Positions 45,763 through 56,589 of a stretch of DNA of 64,000 bases are shown piece by piece. Both the position numbers and the translations under genes were made by a program. The stretch is from positions 1 to 64,000 of the forward strand of contig JAPSLP010000018.1 in the NCBI GenBank assembly GCA_031180665.1, written 5' to 3'. Under the pieces are notes generated by a model. It saw nothing but the letters and a program-made list of their open reading frames with translations, was not told where the DNA came from and ran no database searches. The stretch is from Cupriavidus sp. (GTDB lineage: Bacteria > Pseudomonadota > Gammaproteobacteria > Burkholderiales > Burkholderiaceae). How positions within the stretch are numbered: position 1 is the stretch's first letter; every line of letters starts with the position of its first letter.

Positions 45763-46677
45763 TTACTTCGCGATCGTATGGTTCGACATCAGCTCGATCG
45801 CGCGGCACAGCGCCGAGTGATCCTGCTTGCCGAAGCCATTGGCGGCGCAGGTGTTGAACAGCTCCTGCGCGGTCGCGGTGTTGGGCAGCGCCACGCCCAG
45901 CGCCTTGGCGCCCTGCAGCGCGAGGTTCAGGTCCTTCTGGTGCAGCTCGATGCGGAAGCCCGGATCGAAGGTGCGCTTGACCATGCGTTCGCCGTGCACT
46001 TCCAGGATGCGCGACGAAGCGAAGCCGCCCATCAGCGCCTGGCGCACCTTGGCCGGATCGGCGCCGGCCTTCGAGGCAAACAGCAGTGCCTCGGCGACGG
46101 CCTGGATGTTCAGCGCGACGATGATCTGGTTGGCAACCTTGGTGGTCTGGCCATCGCCGTTGCCGCCGACCAGCGTGATGTTCTTGCCCATCAGCTCGAA
46201 CAGCGGCTTGACCTGCTCGAAGGCCTCGGCCGGGCCGCCGACCATGATGGTCAGCGTGGCCGCCTTCGCGCCCACTTCGCCGCCCGACACCGGCGCGTCG
46301 AGGTAGGCCGCGCCCAGCTTGTTGATGCGCGCGGCGAAGTCCTTGGTGGCGATCGGCGAGATCGAGCTCATGTCGACCACGATCTTGCTGTGCGAGGCTT
46401 CCTTGCCGGCCGCCTTCAGCGCGGCGGCCACGCCCTTCTCGCTGAACAGCACGCTTTCCACATGCGGGGTGTCCGGCACCATGATGATCACGATGTCGGC
46501 GCGCTTGGCGACCTCCTCGGCGCTGGTGCAGACCGTGACGCCAGCGTCGACCAGGGCCTGCGGCGCGGGATTGACGTCATGGACGAACAGCGTGTGGCCG
46601 GCCGCGCGCAGGTGGCCGGCCATCGGCGCGCCCATGATGCCCAGGCCGATGAAGCCGACGTTGCGTTGGTTTGCCAT
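45763..46677 (-). CDS. glxR: 2-hydroxy-3-oxopropionate (tartronate semialdehyde) reductase
   Basis: Reduces tartronate semialdehyde to D-glycerate with NAD(P)H. It has 304 residues of the 3-hydroxyisobutyrate dehydrogenase family: dinucleotide motif GFIGLGIMGAPMA near the N terminus, substrate-binding DAPVSGGEVGAKAATLTIMV, and KVANQIIVALNIQAVAE with the catalytic lysine. AAGGAG precedes the ATG. Between hyi and ttuD, as in glyoxylate/allantoin operons. Confidence 0.95.
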   Translation of the reverse strand: MANQRNVGFIGLGIMGAPMAGHLRAAGHTLFVHDVNPAPQALVDAGVTVCTSAEEVAKRADIVIIMVPDTPHVESVLFSEKGVAAALKAAGKEASHSKIVVDMSSISPIATKDFAARINKLGAAYLDAPVSGGEVGAKAATLTIMVGGPAEAFEQVKPLFELMGKNITLVGGNGDGQTTKVANQIIVALNIQAVAEALLFASKAGADPAKVRQALMGGFASSRILEVHGERMVKRTFDPGFRIELHQKDLNLALQGAKALGVALPNTATAQELFNTCAANGFGKQDHSALCRAIELMSNHTIAK

Positions 46678-46768
46678 GGTGAGTCTCCTTGGAATGGTGA
46701 TGAATGAAGTCTGTTGTGCCGTGTCTGTGCTGGGCTGTTCTGTGCTGTTCTGTCGTGGTCCGGCGCGA

Positions 46769-47551
46769 TCACTGCACGCCGAACTGCGCGCGCCAGCCCA
46801 GGCCCGCCTCGGTGGTCGTGCGCGGCTTGTATTCGCAGCCGACCCAGCCGCTGTAGCCGATCTGGTCGAGCCACTGGAACAGGAAGCCGTAGTTCAGCTC
46901 GCCGGTGCCCGGTTCGTTGCGGCCCGGATTGTCGGCCAGCTGCACATGCCGGATGCGCGGCAGGTTGGCCTTCAGCGTCGCGGCGATTTCGCCTTCCATC
47001 CGCTGCATGTGATAGATGTCGTACTGCACGAACAGATTGGGCTCGCCGACCTGATCGATCAGATCGAGCGCCTGTTGCGTGCGCGACAGGAAGAAGCCCG
47101 GAATGTCGAAGGTGTTGATCGGCTCGATCAGCAGGGCGATCTTCTCGGCGGCCAGCTTGCGCGCAGCAAAGCGCAGGTTCTCGACCAGCGTCTCCTGCGC
47201 CTGCTCGCGCCTGACGTTCTGCGGCAGGATGCCGACCAGGCAGTTCAGTTGCTGCACGCCCAGCACCTTGGCGTACTGGATCGCATCGCCGACGCCGTCC
47301 TGGAATTCGCCGACGCGATCGGGATGGCAGGCGATGCCGCGCTCGCCCGCCTCCCACTTGCCGGCCGGCAGGTTGTGCAGCACCAGGTCGAGCTGGAAGC
47401 GGTTGAGCCGATCGGCGATCTGATCGGCGTGGAAGGCATAGGGGAACAGGAACTCGACGCCGCGAAAGCCCGCGCGCGCGGCGGCTTCGAAGCGTTCGAG
47501 GAAGCCGACCTCGTTGAACAGCATGGTCAGGTTGGCAGCCAGTTTCGGCAT
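46769..47551 (-). CDS. hyi: Hydroxypyruvate isomerase
   Basis: Interconverts hydroxypyruvate and tartronate semialdehyde. It has 260 residues with a TIM-barrel xylose-isomerase-like fold: KLAANLTMLFNEVGFLERFE at the N terminus, FRGVEFLFPYAF, LLIEPINTFDIPGFFLS with the metal-binding glutamate, and the C-terminal GWVGCEYKP. GGAG lies upstream of the ATG. Directly downstream of gcl. Confidence 0.95.
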   Translation of the reverse strand: MPKLAANLTMLFNEVGFLERFEAAARAGFRGVEFLFPYAFHADQIADRLNRFQLDLVLHNLPAGKWEAGERGIACHPDRVGEFQDGVGDAIQYAKVLGVQQLNCLVGILPQNVRREQAQETLVENLRFAARKLAAEKIALLIEPINTFDIPGFFLSRTQQALDLIDQVGEPNLFVQYDIYHMQRMEGEIAATLKANLPRIRHVQLADNPGRNEPGTGELNYGFLFQWLDQIGYSGWVGCEYKPRTTTEAGLGWRAQFGVQ

Positions 47552-47644
47552 GGATGTCTCCAGGGTCTGGGTGGGTTTGTCGGTCGGGCCATCGGGGCGG
47601 CGGACGCGTGCCGGTCCAGCGGCCGGCGCCCGCCTGCGCGCGCG

Positions 47645-49435
<1,791 letters not shown>

Positions 49436-49681
49436 GTCTGTCTCCAAGGGTGATCCAATCCGTTGGAGTCGATGCTATTACCGCCTTGGCACTGCGATAA
49501 AGGGAAGAGAGATCAGTTGATTCCATACCTCAGGTTTGGAATGATGTCGTCTGGCGCGTGCGCCGGCGCACCGTCCGCATTCATCGGCGTCATGCGTTCC
49601 GGCGCATTGCCGGCATAGCGCGCGGCGGATGCCGCGGTCGGGCGGCGCGGCGCACAATCCGTGCGCGGGAGGAGACAAAGG

Positions 49682-50602
49682 TTGGACAAACTCAAGCAGA
49701 TCGAAGCCTTCATCTCGGTGGTGGAGCAGGGCAGCATGGCCGCCGCCGCGCTGACCCAGGGCGTCACGCCGGTGATGATCGGCCGGCGCATCAACGCGCT
49801 GGAGGCGCGCATCGGCGTCAAATTGCTGCACCGCTCCACGCGGCGCATCGTGGTGACAGAGCAGGGCGCCGCCTTCATGGAGCAGTGCAAGAAGGCGCTG
49901 GCCGACCTGGACCGCGCCGAGATGCTGATCGCCGAAGGCCGCCACAAGGCGACCGGCCATCTGATCGTCTCGGCGCCGGCCGCGTTCGGCCGCAAGCATG
50001 TGGCGCCGCACGCGCCGGCTTTTCTCGCCAACAATCCCGAGGTGCAGATCTCCTTCAACCTGACCGACCGCGTGGTCGACCTGGTGCGTGAGGGCTACGA
50101 TGTCGGCATCCGCATCGGCGGCGCGATCGATCCGAACTTCGTCGCGATCAAGCTGGCGACCAACAAGCGCGTGGTGTGCGGCACGCCGGCCTACTTCGCG
50201 CAGCATGGCGTACCGCGCACGCTCGACGACCTGTCGCAGCACAACTGCCTGGCGTTCAACCTGCAGGGCGGGCAGCAGCGCGGCTGGTACTTCCGCCAGA
50301 ACGGCAAGGCCGTCAGCGTGCGCGTGACCGGCAATCTCGACTGCAACGACGGCGAACTGCTGCACCGCTGGACCTGCGAAGGGCTGGGGCTGGGCTGGCG
50401 CTCGACGTGGGAGATCCTGCCGCAGCTCGAGAGCGGGGAACTGATCACGGTGCTGGACGAATACGCCTTGCCCGATTACGACATCCTGGCGGTGTACCCG
50501 CAGCAGCGTCCGGTGCCGGCGAAGATCCGCTTCTTCATCGAACACCTGAAGACCGAGTACAACCGCCCCGGCTACTGGACCGCGCGTACCGGCTGCGCGT
50601 AA
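49682..50602 (+). CDS. LysR-family regulator, probably of the glyoxylate operon
   Basis: A 306-residue LysR-type regulator. The N-terminal winged HTH (LKQIEAFISVVEQGSMAAAA) is followed by a substrate-binding domain (LIVSAPAAFGRKHVAPHAPA). The start is most likely TTG at 49682: GGAGGAG lies seven bases upstream and the family N terminus begins there; a GTG at 49661 is the alternative. It is divergent from gcl with about 250 bases between, the typical arrangement for a LysR activator of the neighbouring operon. The inducer is not known. Confidence 0.9.
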   Translation: MDKLKQIEAFISVVEQGSMAAAALTQGVTPVMIGRRINALEARIGVKLLHRSTRRIVVTEQGAAFMEQCKKALADLDRAEMLIAEGRHKATGHLIVSAPAAFGRKHVAPHAPAFLANNPEVQISFNLTDRVVDLVREGYDVGIRIGGAIDPNFVAIKLATNKRVVCGTPAYFAQHGVPRTLDDLSQHNCLAFNLQGGQQRGWYFRQNGKAVSVRVTGNLDCNDGELLHRWTCEGLGLGWRSTWEILPQLESGELITVLDEYALPDYDILAVYPQQRPVPAKIRFFIEHLKTEYNRPGYWTARTGCA

Positions 50603-50636
50603 GTACCCGAAGCGCCTGCTTTGTGAAGGAGGGCCG

Positions 50637-51008
50637 ATGGCTGCCTGGCTGGCCGACGCCGTGGTGCTGCTGCACCTGCTGTTCGTCGCCTTCGTGGTCG
50701 CGGGCGGCGTGCTGCTGTGGCGCTGGCCCCGCGTCGCATGGCTGCATCTGCCGGCCGCGCTGTGGGGCGCCACCGTCGAATGGACCGGCTGGATCTGCCC
50801 GCTGACGCCGCTGGAGAACCGGCTGCGGCATGCCGCCGGCGAACAGGGCTATGCCGGCGGCTTCGTCGAGCAGTACCTGCTGCCGCTGCTGTACCCGCAG
50901 GCACTGACGCGCGAGACGCAGCTGTGGCTGGGCGCGGTGGTGGTCGGGATCAATGTCGCGGTGTACGCGCTGTGGTGGTGGTCGGGCCGGCGCCGGCGCC
51001 GGCGTTGA
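50637..51008 (+). CDS. DUF2784 membrane protein
   Basis: A 123-residue membrane protein with three to four hydrophobic helices: LADAVVLLHLLFVAFVVAGG at the N terminus, a central segment with the conserved WTGWICPLTPLENRLR, and a last helix ending in a basic tail (SGRRRRRR). The central motif is the DUF2784 signature. Function unknown. It starts 34 bases after the LysR gene, with GGAGGG upstream. Confidence 0.88.
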   Translation: MAAWLADAVVLLHLLFVAFVVAGGVLLWRWPRVAWLHLPAALWGATVEWTGWICPLTPLENRLRHAAGEQGYAGGFVEQYLLPLLYPQALTRETQLWLGAVVVGINVAVYALWWWSGRRRRRR

Positions 51009-51032
51009 CGGCGCGCACCGCCGAAGGAGAAC

Positions 51033-51722
51033 TCAGGCCAGCAGCGCCGTGACCAGGTCCTTGCCGGCCGGCGCCGGTACCTCGTCGAAGTGCAGCGCGC
51101 CTTCGACATGGCTCAGGTGGCCGACCATCAGTTCGACCGCGCGATCGGCATCGCCGGCGCGTGCCGCTTCGATGAATTCGCGGTGCTCGTCCGACGAGCA
51201 CGCCGCGTCCCGGCGCGACTGGTACAGCATGGTGATCACCGCGCTGCGCATCGACAGCTCGTGCAGCATCTCGGTGAGCACCTTGTTGCCGACCACCTCG
51301 GCCAGCAGGATATGGAAGTCGCTGAGCAGGCGGGTCCGGGTCTGGGCGTCGTTGCCGGCCAGCGCCTTCTTCTCCGCCGCCAGATGCCTGTCGATGCGCT
51401 TGTAGTCGGCGGCGGTCGCGCGGGCGACGAACTCGCGGGCCAGCGCGGCCTCGAGGATGCGCCGCACGGCAAAGACCTCGCGGGCCTCCTCGGCGCTGGG
51501 CTTGGCGACGAAGGCGCCCTTGTCGGGCACGATCTGGATCACCTTGTCCTTGGACAGCATCAGCAGCGCGGCGCGCACCTTGGTACGGCTGACCCGGTAG
51601 ACCGCCGCCAGAGCCTCTTCGCGCAGCTTGGTGCCGGGCGGCAGGCGGTGCGAGACGATCGCCGCGACGATGTCGTCGGCGATCGCTTCGGCGGTCATGG
51701 CGGGGTCGATATGCTCGGGCAT
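51033..51722 (-). CDS. GntR-family (FCD-domain) transcriptional regulator
   Basis: A 229-residue regulator. The N-terminal GntR winged HTH (IADDIVAAIVSHRLPPGTKL, then YRVSRTKVRAALLMLSKDK) is followed by an all-helical FCD ligand-binding domain (about residues 85-210), with His and Asp residues that often bind a metal and a carboxylate. FCD regulators usually sense organic acids. It lies 42 bases downstream of dctA on the same strand, so it probably controls the transporter and the divergent amidohydrolase genes. Confidence 0.9.
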   Translation of the reverse strand: MPEHIDPAMTAEAIADDIVAAIVSHRLPPGTKLREEALAAVYRVSRTKVRAALLMLSKDKVIQIVPDKGAFVAKPSAEEAREVFAVRRILEAALAREFVARATAADYKRIDRHLAAEKKALAGNDAQTRTRLLSDFHILLAEVVGNKVLTEMLHELSMRSAVITMLYQSRRDAACSSDEHREFIEAARAGDADRAVELMVGHLSHVEGALHFDEVPAPAGKDLVTALLA

Positions 51723-51764
51723 GGGGCGCAGCGCGGGCGGCGCGCTTGGGGGAAATGCCGAATT

Positions 51765-53219
51765 CTATCGTCCCGTGGCTTTACCCGGCACCGGCGCATA
51801 CCCGGGGGCCGCGGCGTGGCCACCCTCCAGACCGTCCAGCGCATCGAGCACCGGCGCGCTCAGACCCTCGTCCAGTTCGGCGGCCGGGATCTTGCCGTTC
51901 AGCACGGCATGCGCGCGTTCGCGATCGATGTCCTTTTCCCAGGCCGCGACCACCACGGTGGCCACACAGTTGCCGATCAGGTTGCCCAGCGCCCGGGCGA
52001 TGCCGATGAACCAGTCCACCGACAGCACCAGCACCAGGCCGATCGCCGGGATCGCCGGATGCGCGGACAGCGTCGCGGCCAGGATCACGATGGCGGAACC
52101 GGGGATGCCGTGCGCGCCCTTGGAGGTCACCAGCGCGACTGCCAGGATGCCGAGCAGGTCGGCCGTCGACAGCGCCGTGTTGGTGGCCTGCGCGATGAAC
52201 ACCGCGGCCAGCGTCAGGTAGATCGAGAAGGCGTCGAGGTTGAACGAGTAGCCGGTCGGAATCACCAGGCCCACCACCGACTTGCGGATGCCCATGAATT
52301 CCAGCTTGCGCATGACCTGCGGCAGCACGCTGTCCGACGAGGCCGTACCCAGCACCACCAGCAACTCGGCGCGCAGGTACTTGATCAGCTTGAACACCGA
52401 GAAGCCCGACAGCCGCATCACGGTGCCAAGCACCACGGCCACGAACACGAACACCGCGCCGTAGAACAGCACCACCAGGAAGCCCAGCTGCTTGAGCGAG
52501 CCGATGCCGTACTTGCCGACGGTGAAGGCCACCGCGCCGAGCACGCCGAGCGGCGCCAGCTTGATGATGAACCCCATCATCTTGAACAGCGTCTGCGAGA
52601 AGGTGTCGATCAGCCGGACCAGCGGCCGGCCCGGCTCGCCGATCAGCGACAGGGCGCAGCCGAACAGCACGGAGACCAGCAGCACCTGCAGCACGTCGCC
52701 CGACGAGAACGCGCCGATCACGGTCGACGGAATCAGCTTGAGCAGGAAGTCGACGGTGCCGCCGCTGGCCACCTTGGCCGCGTTGTCGACATAGGCGCTC
52801 ATCGCCGAGGCGTCGAGCGAGGCCGGGTTGACGTTCATGCCGGCGCCGGGCTGGAACACGTACGCCAGCAGGATGCCGAGCGCGAGCGCGATGGTGGTGA
52901 CGATCTCGAAATAGACTACCGCCTTGATGCCGACGCGGCCGACCTTCTTGAGCTCGCCGGCGCCGCAGATGCCGGCCACCACCACGCAGAACACGATGGG
53001 GGCGATCAGCATCTTGATCAGCTTGATGAAGGCGTCGCCGAGCGGCTTGAGCTTGGCGGCGAACTCCGGGAAAGCCAGCCCGAGCACGGTGCCCAGCACC
53101 AGCGCGATCAGCACCTGGCCGAACAGCGAGCGCGTGAAGCGGTGGATCGGATGGCGGGGGAGGGGATTGGGGGTAGGCGTGGGCGACCGGCCGGCGCCGG
53201 GCTGGGCTGCTTGCTGCAT
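51765..53219 (-). CDS. dctA: DctA-type dicarboxylate/amino acid:cation symporter
   Basis: A 484-residue inner-membrane symporter of the DAACS family. About eight membrane helices and two re-entrant loops are visible, with FIKLIKMLIAPIVFCVVVAG, GTASSDSVLPQVMRKLE (first loop), VIPTGYSFNLDAFSIYLTLA with the NMDGT-like site, and TSKGAHGIPGSAIVILAATL. DctA proteins import succinate, fumarate, malate and in some cases orotate. ATG at 53219 has GGAGAC upstream. It is divergent from the amidohydrolase gene, so its substrate here may be an N-substituted amino acid such as a ureido acid; that is inference. Confidence 0.92.
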   Translation of the reverse strand: MQQAAQPGAGRSPTPTPNPLPRHPIHRFTRSLFGQVLIALVLGTVLGLAFPEFAAKLKPLGDAFIKLIKMLIAPIVFCVVVAGICGAGELKKVGRVGIKAVVYFEIVTTIALALGILLAYVFQPGAGMNVNPASLDASAMSAYVDNAAKVASGGTVDFLLKLIPSTVIGAFSSGDVLQVLLVSVLFGCALSLIGEPGRPLVRLIDTFSQTLFKMMGFIIKLAPLGVLGAVAFTVGKYGIGSLKQLGFLVVLFYGAVFVFVAVVLGTVMRLSGFSVFKLIKYLRAELLVVLGTASSDSVLPQVMRKLEFMGIRKSVVGLVIPTGYSFNLDAFSIYLTLAAVFIAQATNTALSTADLLGILAVALVTSKGAHGIPGSAIVILAATLSAHPAIPAIGLVLVLSVDWFIGIARALGNLIGNCVATVVVAAWEKDIDRERAHAVLNGKIPAAELDEGLSAPVLDALDGLEGGHAAAPGYAPVPGKATGR

Positions 53220-53699
53220 CGTTTGTCTCCAGACGGGCAAGTCCTTACCCGGTCGATGCGGGTCAACGGCTCGCCCTGTTCGATTCAGGACTGCCACCGG
53301 CGCCGATCGAGGGCGACGGTGTCTCGGGTTCGGCACACCCGGTGCGTCGGATGTGGGCCTGCGCGAAAGGCCCCCCTGTTGGGGCGGATTTCACGCCGAC
53401 GACTGTCTGGACCGGATTGTCCGCAGCGCTTTGTCGGAACCTGGACCGGAATATAGTGCATATCTTTTTTGTATGCAATTTTTGAATTCACTGTGCTAAC
53501 ATGGCTTGCATCGATGCTCCCGGGGCGCGCCTGCGCGCCGGGCCAACCGCGCACCAGACAAGCACAACAGCAACGCGCCAGGCGGGCAGCCCAACCGGCT
53601 CGCCAAGCCGCAGGCGAGCGCGCTACAGTCATCGCATCCCCGTCCGGGGGCCCGGGTGCCGGCGCACAGCCGGCACGATCCGTTCAGCAGGAGACACGC
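53220..53699. other. Divergent promoter region between dctA and the amidohydrolase
   Basis: A 480-base gap. Around 53430-53500 it becomes strikingly A+T-rich compared with its surroundings and holds a candidate promoter and palindrome (listed separately). The stretch 53500-53690 is GC-rich leader. I see no gene in it. Confidence 0.6.
53431..53477 (+). promoter_or_regulatory. Promoter and candidate GntR operator before the amidohydrolase
   Basis: TATAGT (53452-53457) is a good -10 box, with TTTGTC/TTGTCG about 15-16 bases upstream. Immediately downstream is a perfect dyad TGCATA-N9-TATGCA (53457-53477), overlapping the -10 box by one base. That is a classic position for a repressor site, and the FCD-type GntR protein encoded beside dctA is the obvious candidate to bind. 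Confidence 0.5.
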
Positions 53700-54965
53700 A
53701 TGGCAGCATCCACAACGCCCTCCCCGGTGTCCGGCACCGAAGTTGGCGCGCGCATCATGGCCTGGGCCGACGCCCTTGCCGTCCACACCGAGCAGCCGGG
53801 CATGCTGACTCGCACCTATCTGACCGAAGCGCACCACGGCGCCGCCGCGCAACTCGCGGCGTGGATGGAAGCGGCCGGCATGACGGTGTGCCGCGATGCC
53901 GCCGGCAACGTGATCGGCCGCTATGAAGGCACCGAGCCGGGCGCGCCGGCGCTGCTGACGGGGTCGCATTTCGACACCGTGCGCGATGCCGGCCGTTACG
54001 ACGGCAATCTGGGCGTGATCCTGCCGATCGCGTGCGTCGCCGAATGGCACCGCCAGGGCAAGCGCTTTCCGTTCGCGATCGAGGTGGTGGGCTTTGCGGA
54101 GGAAGAGGGCGTGCGCTTCAAGGCGACGCTGCTGGGCAGCCGCGCGATCGCCGGCACCTTCGACCAGAACGTGCTCGAGAACGTCGACGACAGCGGCAAG
54201 ACCATGCGCGAGGTGATGCGCGCGGCCGGCTTCGACCCGGCGGGCCTGCCTGCCGCGGCCCATCCGCGCGACAAGGTGCTGGCCTTCGTCGAAGTGCATA
54301 TCGAACAGGGTCCGGTGCTGCTGAACGAGAACCTGCCCGTCGGCGTGGTGACCGCCATTTCCGGCGCCACCCGCTTCATCGTCGAGCTCGACGGCCTGGC
54401 AGGCCATGCCGGCACGGTACCGATGGACATGCGCCGCGACGCGGCGATGGCCGGTGCCGAGATCGGGCTGTTCATCGAGCGACGCTGCGGCGGCACGCCC
54501 GGCCTGGTCGGCACCGTCGGCCAGTTCAACGTGCCCAACGGCGCCGCCAACGTGGTGCCGGGTCGCGCGGTGTTCTCGATCGATATCCGCGCCGGCGAGG
54601 ATGCCGTGCGGCAGGCTGCCGTCGCCGACGTGCTGGCCGAGATCGAACGCGTCTGCGCGCGCCGCCAGGTGCGCGCTCAGGTACGCAAGACGCACGAGGC
54701 CGTCAGCGTGCCGTGCGCGCCGTGGCTGCAGCAGCAATGGGCCGCGGCAATCGAGCGCCAGGGCGCGCCGGTACGGCTGCTGCCGTCCGGCGCCGGGCAC
54801 GACGCGATGGCCATCGCCGCGATCGCCGACGTGGCGATGTTGTTCGTGCGCTGCGGCAACGGCGGCATCAGCCACCATCCGACCGAGACCATGACGGTCG
54901 AGGACGCCGCGCTCGCCGCGCGCGTGTTCACCGATTTCGTCGAACACTTCAGCGCCCGTCGTTGA
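53700..54965 (+). CDS. Zn-dependent N-carbamoyl-amino acid / allantoate-type amidohydrolase (M20 family)
   Basis: A 421-residue hydrolase of the AllC/HyuC/beta-ureidopropionase group. Metal ligands are His90 and Asp101 in TGSHFDTVRDAGRYDG, Glu135/Glu136 in FAEEEGVRF, and a late histidine in NGGISHHPTE. The bridging segment FVEVHIEQGPVL and the dimerisation-domain GLAGHAGTVPMDMRRDA are hallmarks of this group. The family releases CO2 and ammonia from ureido groups. GGAGAC precedes the ATG. With DctA and a second M20 enzyme beside it, import and hydrolysis of an N-carbamoyl or N-acyl dicarboxylic amino acid is possible, but substrate cannot be read from sequence. Confidence 0.9.
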   Translation: MAASTTPSPVSGTEVGARIMAWADALAVHTEQPGMLTRTYLTEAHHGAAAQLAAWMEAAGMTVCRDAAGNVIGRYEGTEPGAPALLTGSHFDTVRDAGRYDGNLGVILPIACVAEWHRQGKRFPFAIEVVGFAEEEGVRFKATLLGSRAIAGTFDQNVLENVDDSGKTMREVMRAAGFDPAGLPAAAHPRDKVLAFVEVHIEQGPVLLNENLPVGVVTAISGATRFIVELDGLAGHAGTVPMDMRRDAAMAGAEIGLFIERRCGGTPGLVGTVGQFNVPNGAANVVPGRAVFSIDIRAGEDAVRQAAVADVLAEIERVCARRQVRAQVRKTHEAVSVPCAPWLQQQWAAAIERQGAPVRLLPSGAGHDAMAIAAIADVAMLFVRCGNGGISHHPTETMTVEDAALAARVFTDFVEHFSARR

Positions 54966-55042
54966 TTTGGGCGGCTTGCCGGCCGCCTTCATCCCGAACA
55001 AACTCCGCGCCAAGCGCGCCCTCAGCCAACCAGCGAAGAGCC

Positions 55043-56311
55043 ATGACCGCACGAGACAATATGAACCCCACGCAAACCACGTTGACCAACTTCATCGACG
55101 CGCACCGTCCCGCGCAGGAGGCCTTCCTCGCCGAGCTGGTCAAGGTGCCGTCGGACAATCCCCCGGGCGACTGCGATGCCCACGGCGCGCGCGCGCGGCA
55201 ATTGCTAGAGGGCCTGGGCTTCCAGGTCGAGGCGCACAAGGTGCCCGACGAACTGGTCAAGGCGGCCGGCATGATCAGCGCCACCAACCTGGTCGTGCGC
55301 AAGACCTTCGGCAGCGGCGGTCCGACCATCGCGATGAACGCGCACGGCGACGTGGTGCCGCCGGGACTGGGCTGGACCAAGGACCCCTACGGCGGCGAGA
55401 TCGCCGACAGCGAGCACGGCCCGGTGATGTACGGCCGGGGCGTGGCGGTGTCGAAGTCGGATTTCGCCACCTACACCTACGCGGTGCTGGCGCTGATGGA
55501 AGCCGAAAAGCAGGGCGCCAAGCTCAACGGCACGGTCGAGCTGCAATTCACCTACGACGAGGAAACCGGCGGCGACATCGGCCCGAAGTTCCTGCTGGAC
55601 CAGGGCCTGACCAAGCCGGATTACGCGATCTCGGCGGGCTTTTCGTACGGCATCACGTCGGCGCATAACGGCTGCCTGCACGTCGAGGTCACGGTCAAGG
55701 GCAAGCAGGGTCATGCCGCGATGCCGCATACCGGCGTCGATGCGATCGAAGCGGCGACCCACATCCTGCAGGCCGTCTACGGCCTGCGCGCCGAACTGGC
55801 GACGCGCAAATCCAAGGTGCCGGGCATCGACACCGCGACGCTGAACGTCGGCCTGATCAAGGGCGGCATCAACACCAATGTGGTGCCCGACCTGGTGACG
55901 TTCCGTATCGACCGCCGGATGATCCCGGAAGAGATCGGCTTCGACGCGGAAGGCGAGATCCGCGCGGTGGTCGAGAAGGCCGCCAAGGACCGCCCGGGCA
56001 TCGAGGTCAAGGTCGAGCGCATCATCCTGGCCGAGCCGCTGTCCGAACTGCCGGGCGTGGAAAAGCTGATCGGCGCGCTGAAGAGCCGCGCCGAGGAAGT
56101 GTTCGGCGTCGACATCCCGGTGCACGGCGTGCCGCTGTACACCGACGCCCGCCACTACACCAGCCGCGGCATCCCGACCGTGCTGTACGGCGCCGGCCCG
56201 CGCACGCTGATGGAAGCGCGCGGCCACAACTCGGACGAAAACCTGCGGCTGAACGACCTGAACCGGGCCACCAAGGTGGTGGCGCTGGCGTTGTCGGATT
56301 TGATGGGCTGA
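55043..56311 (+). CDS. M20-family metallopeptidase/deacylase (variant)
   Basis: A 422-residue ArgE/DapE-like enzyme. Metal ligand His101 and Asp103 sit in NAHGDVVPPG, the catalytic pair Glu173-Glu174 in FTYDEETGGDIGP, and a late histidine in EARGHNSDENL. The usual GRGxxDxKG box reads GRGVAVSKSD (131-140): the normally metal-bridging aspartate position is Val136, with Asp140 nearby. The dimerisation domain contains GKQGHAAMPHTGVDAI. GAAGAG precedes the ATG. It begins 77 bases after the amidohydrolase stop and is probably co-transcribed with it. A deacylase for an amino acid derivative is likely. Confidence 0.88.
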   Translation: MTARDNMNPTQTTLTNFIDAHRPAQEAFLAELVKVPSDNPPGDCDAHGARARQLLEGLGFQVEAHKVPDELVKAAGMISATNLVVRKTFGSGGPTIAMNAHGDVVPPGLGWTKDPYGGEIADSEHGPVMYGRGVAVSKSDFATYTYAVLALMEAEKQGAKLNGTVELQFTYDEETGGDIGPKFLLDQGLTKPDYAISAGFSYGITSAHNGCLHVEVTVKGKQGHAAMPHTGVDAIEAATHILQAVYGLRAELATRKSKVPGIDTATLNVGLIKGGINTNVVPDLVTFRIDRRMIPEEIGFDAEGEIRAVVEKAAKDRPGIEVKVERIILAEPLSELPGVEKLIGALKSRAEEVFGVDIPVHGVPLYTDARHYTSRGIPTVLYGAGPRTLMEARGHNSDENLRLNDLNRATKVVALALSDLMG

Positions 56312-56371
56312 TCGAGTCCATTTGCCGAGGTACCGATGCAACGCGGATCAGAGACTGATTCCGGCGAACTC

Positions 56372-56412
56372 CACCCCAATGCTGGCTGCGTTCCACATTG
56401 GGGTGTTTTTTT
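56372..56412 (+). terminator. Intrinsic terminator after the M20 gene
   Basis: Perfect 10-bp arms CACCCCAATG and CATTGGGGTG, a 14-base loop and seven T residues, 60 bases after the M20 stop codon. It closes the amidohydrolase-M20 transcript. Confidence 0.9.
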
Positions 56413-56589
56413 GACGCACACCACGGGCGCCGGCATGTGTCGGTCGCGCGCCGTCCCATGGAACGGAAGTCCGCGCGTCAAATGACCATCAAATGACGCT
56501 TGCCCCCGTATGTCACTGATTTTTTTGGGAAACGTTGTCCGCGAGCGCTGCGGCGGCGCCCCCTGGGTCAAACAGCCATCAAATAGGCG

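Noticed and set aside
45587-45808. N-terminal extension of glycerate kinase containing VVPAKAGTQ
   Set aside because: This is translated palindromic element copy 3, a well-known artefact; the kinase starts at 45586.
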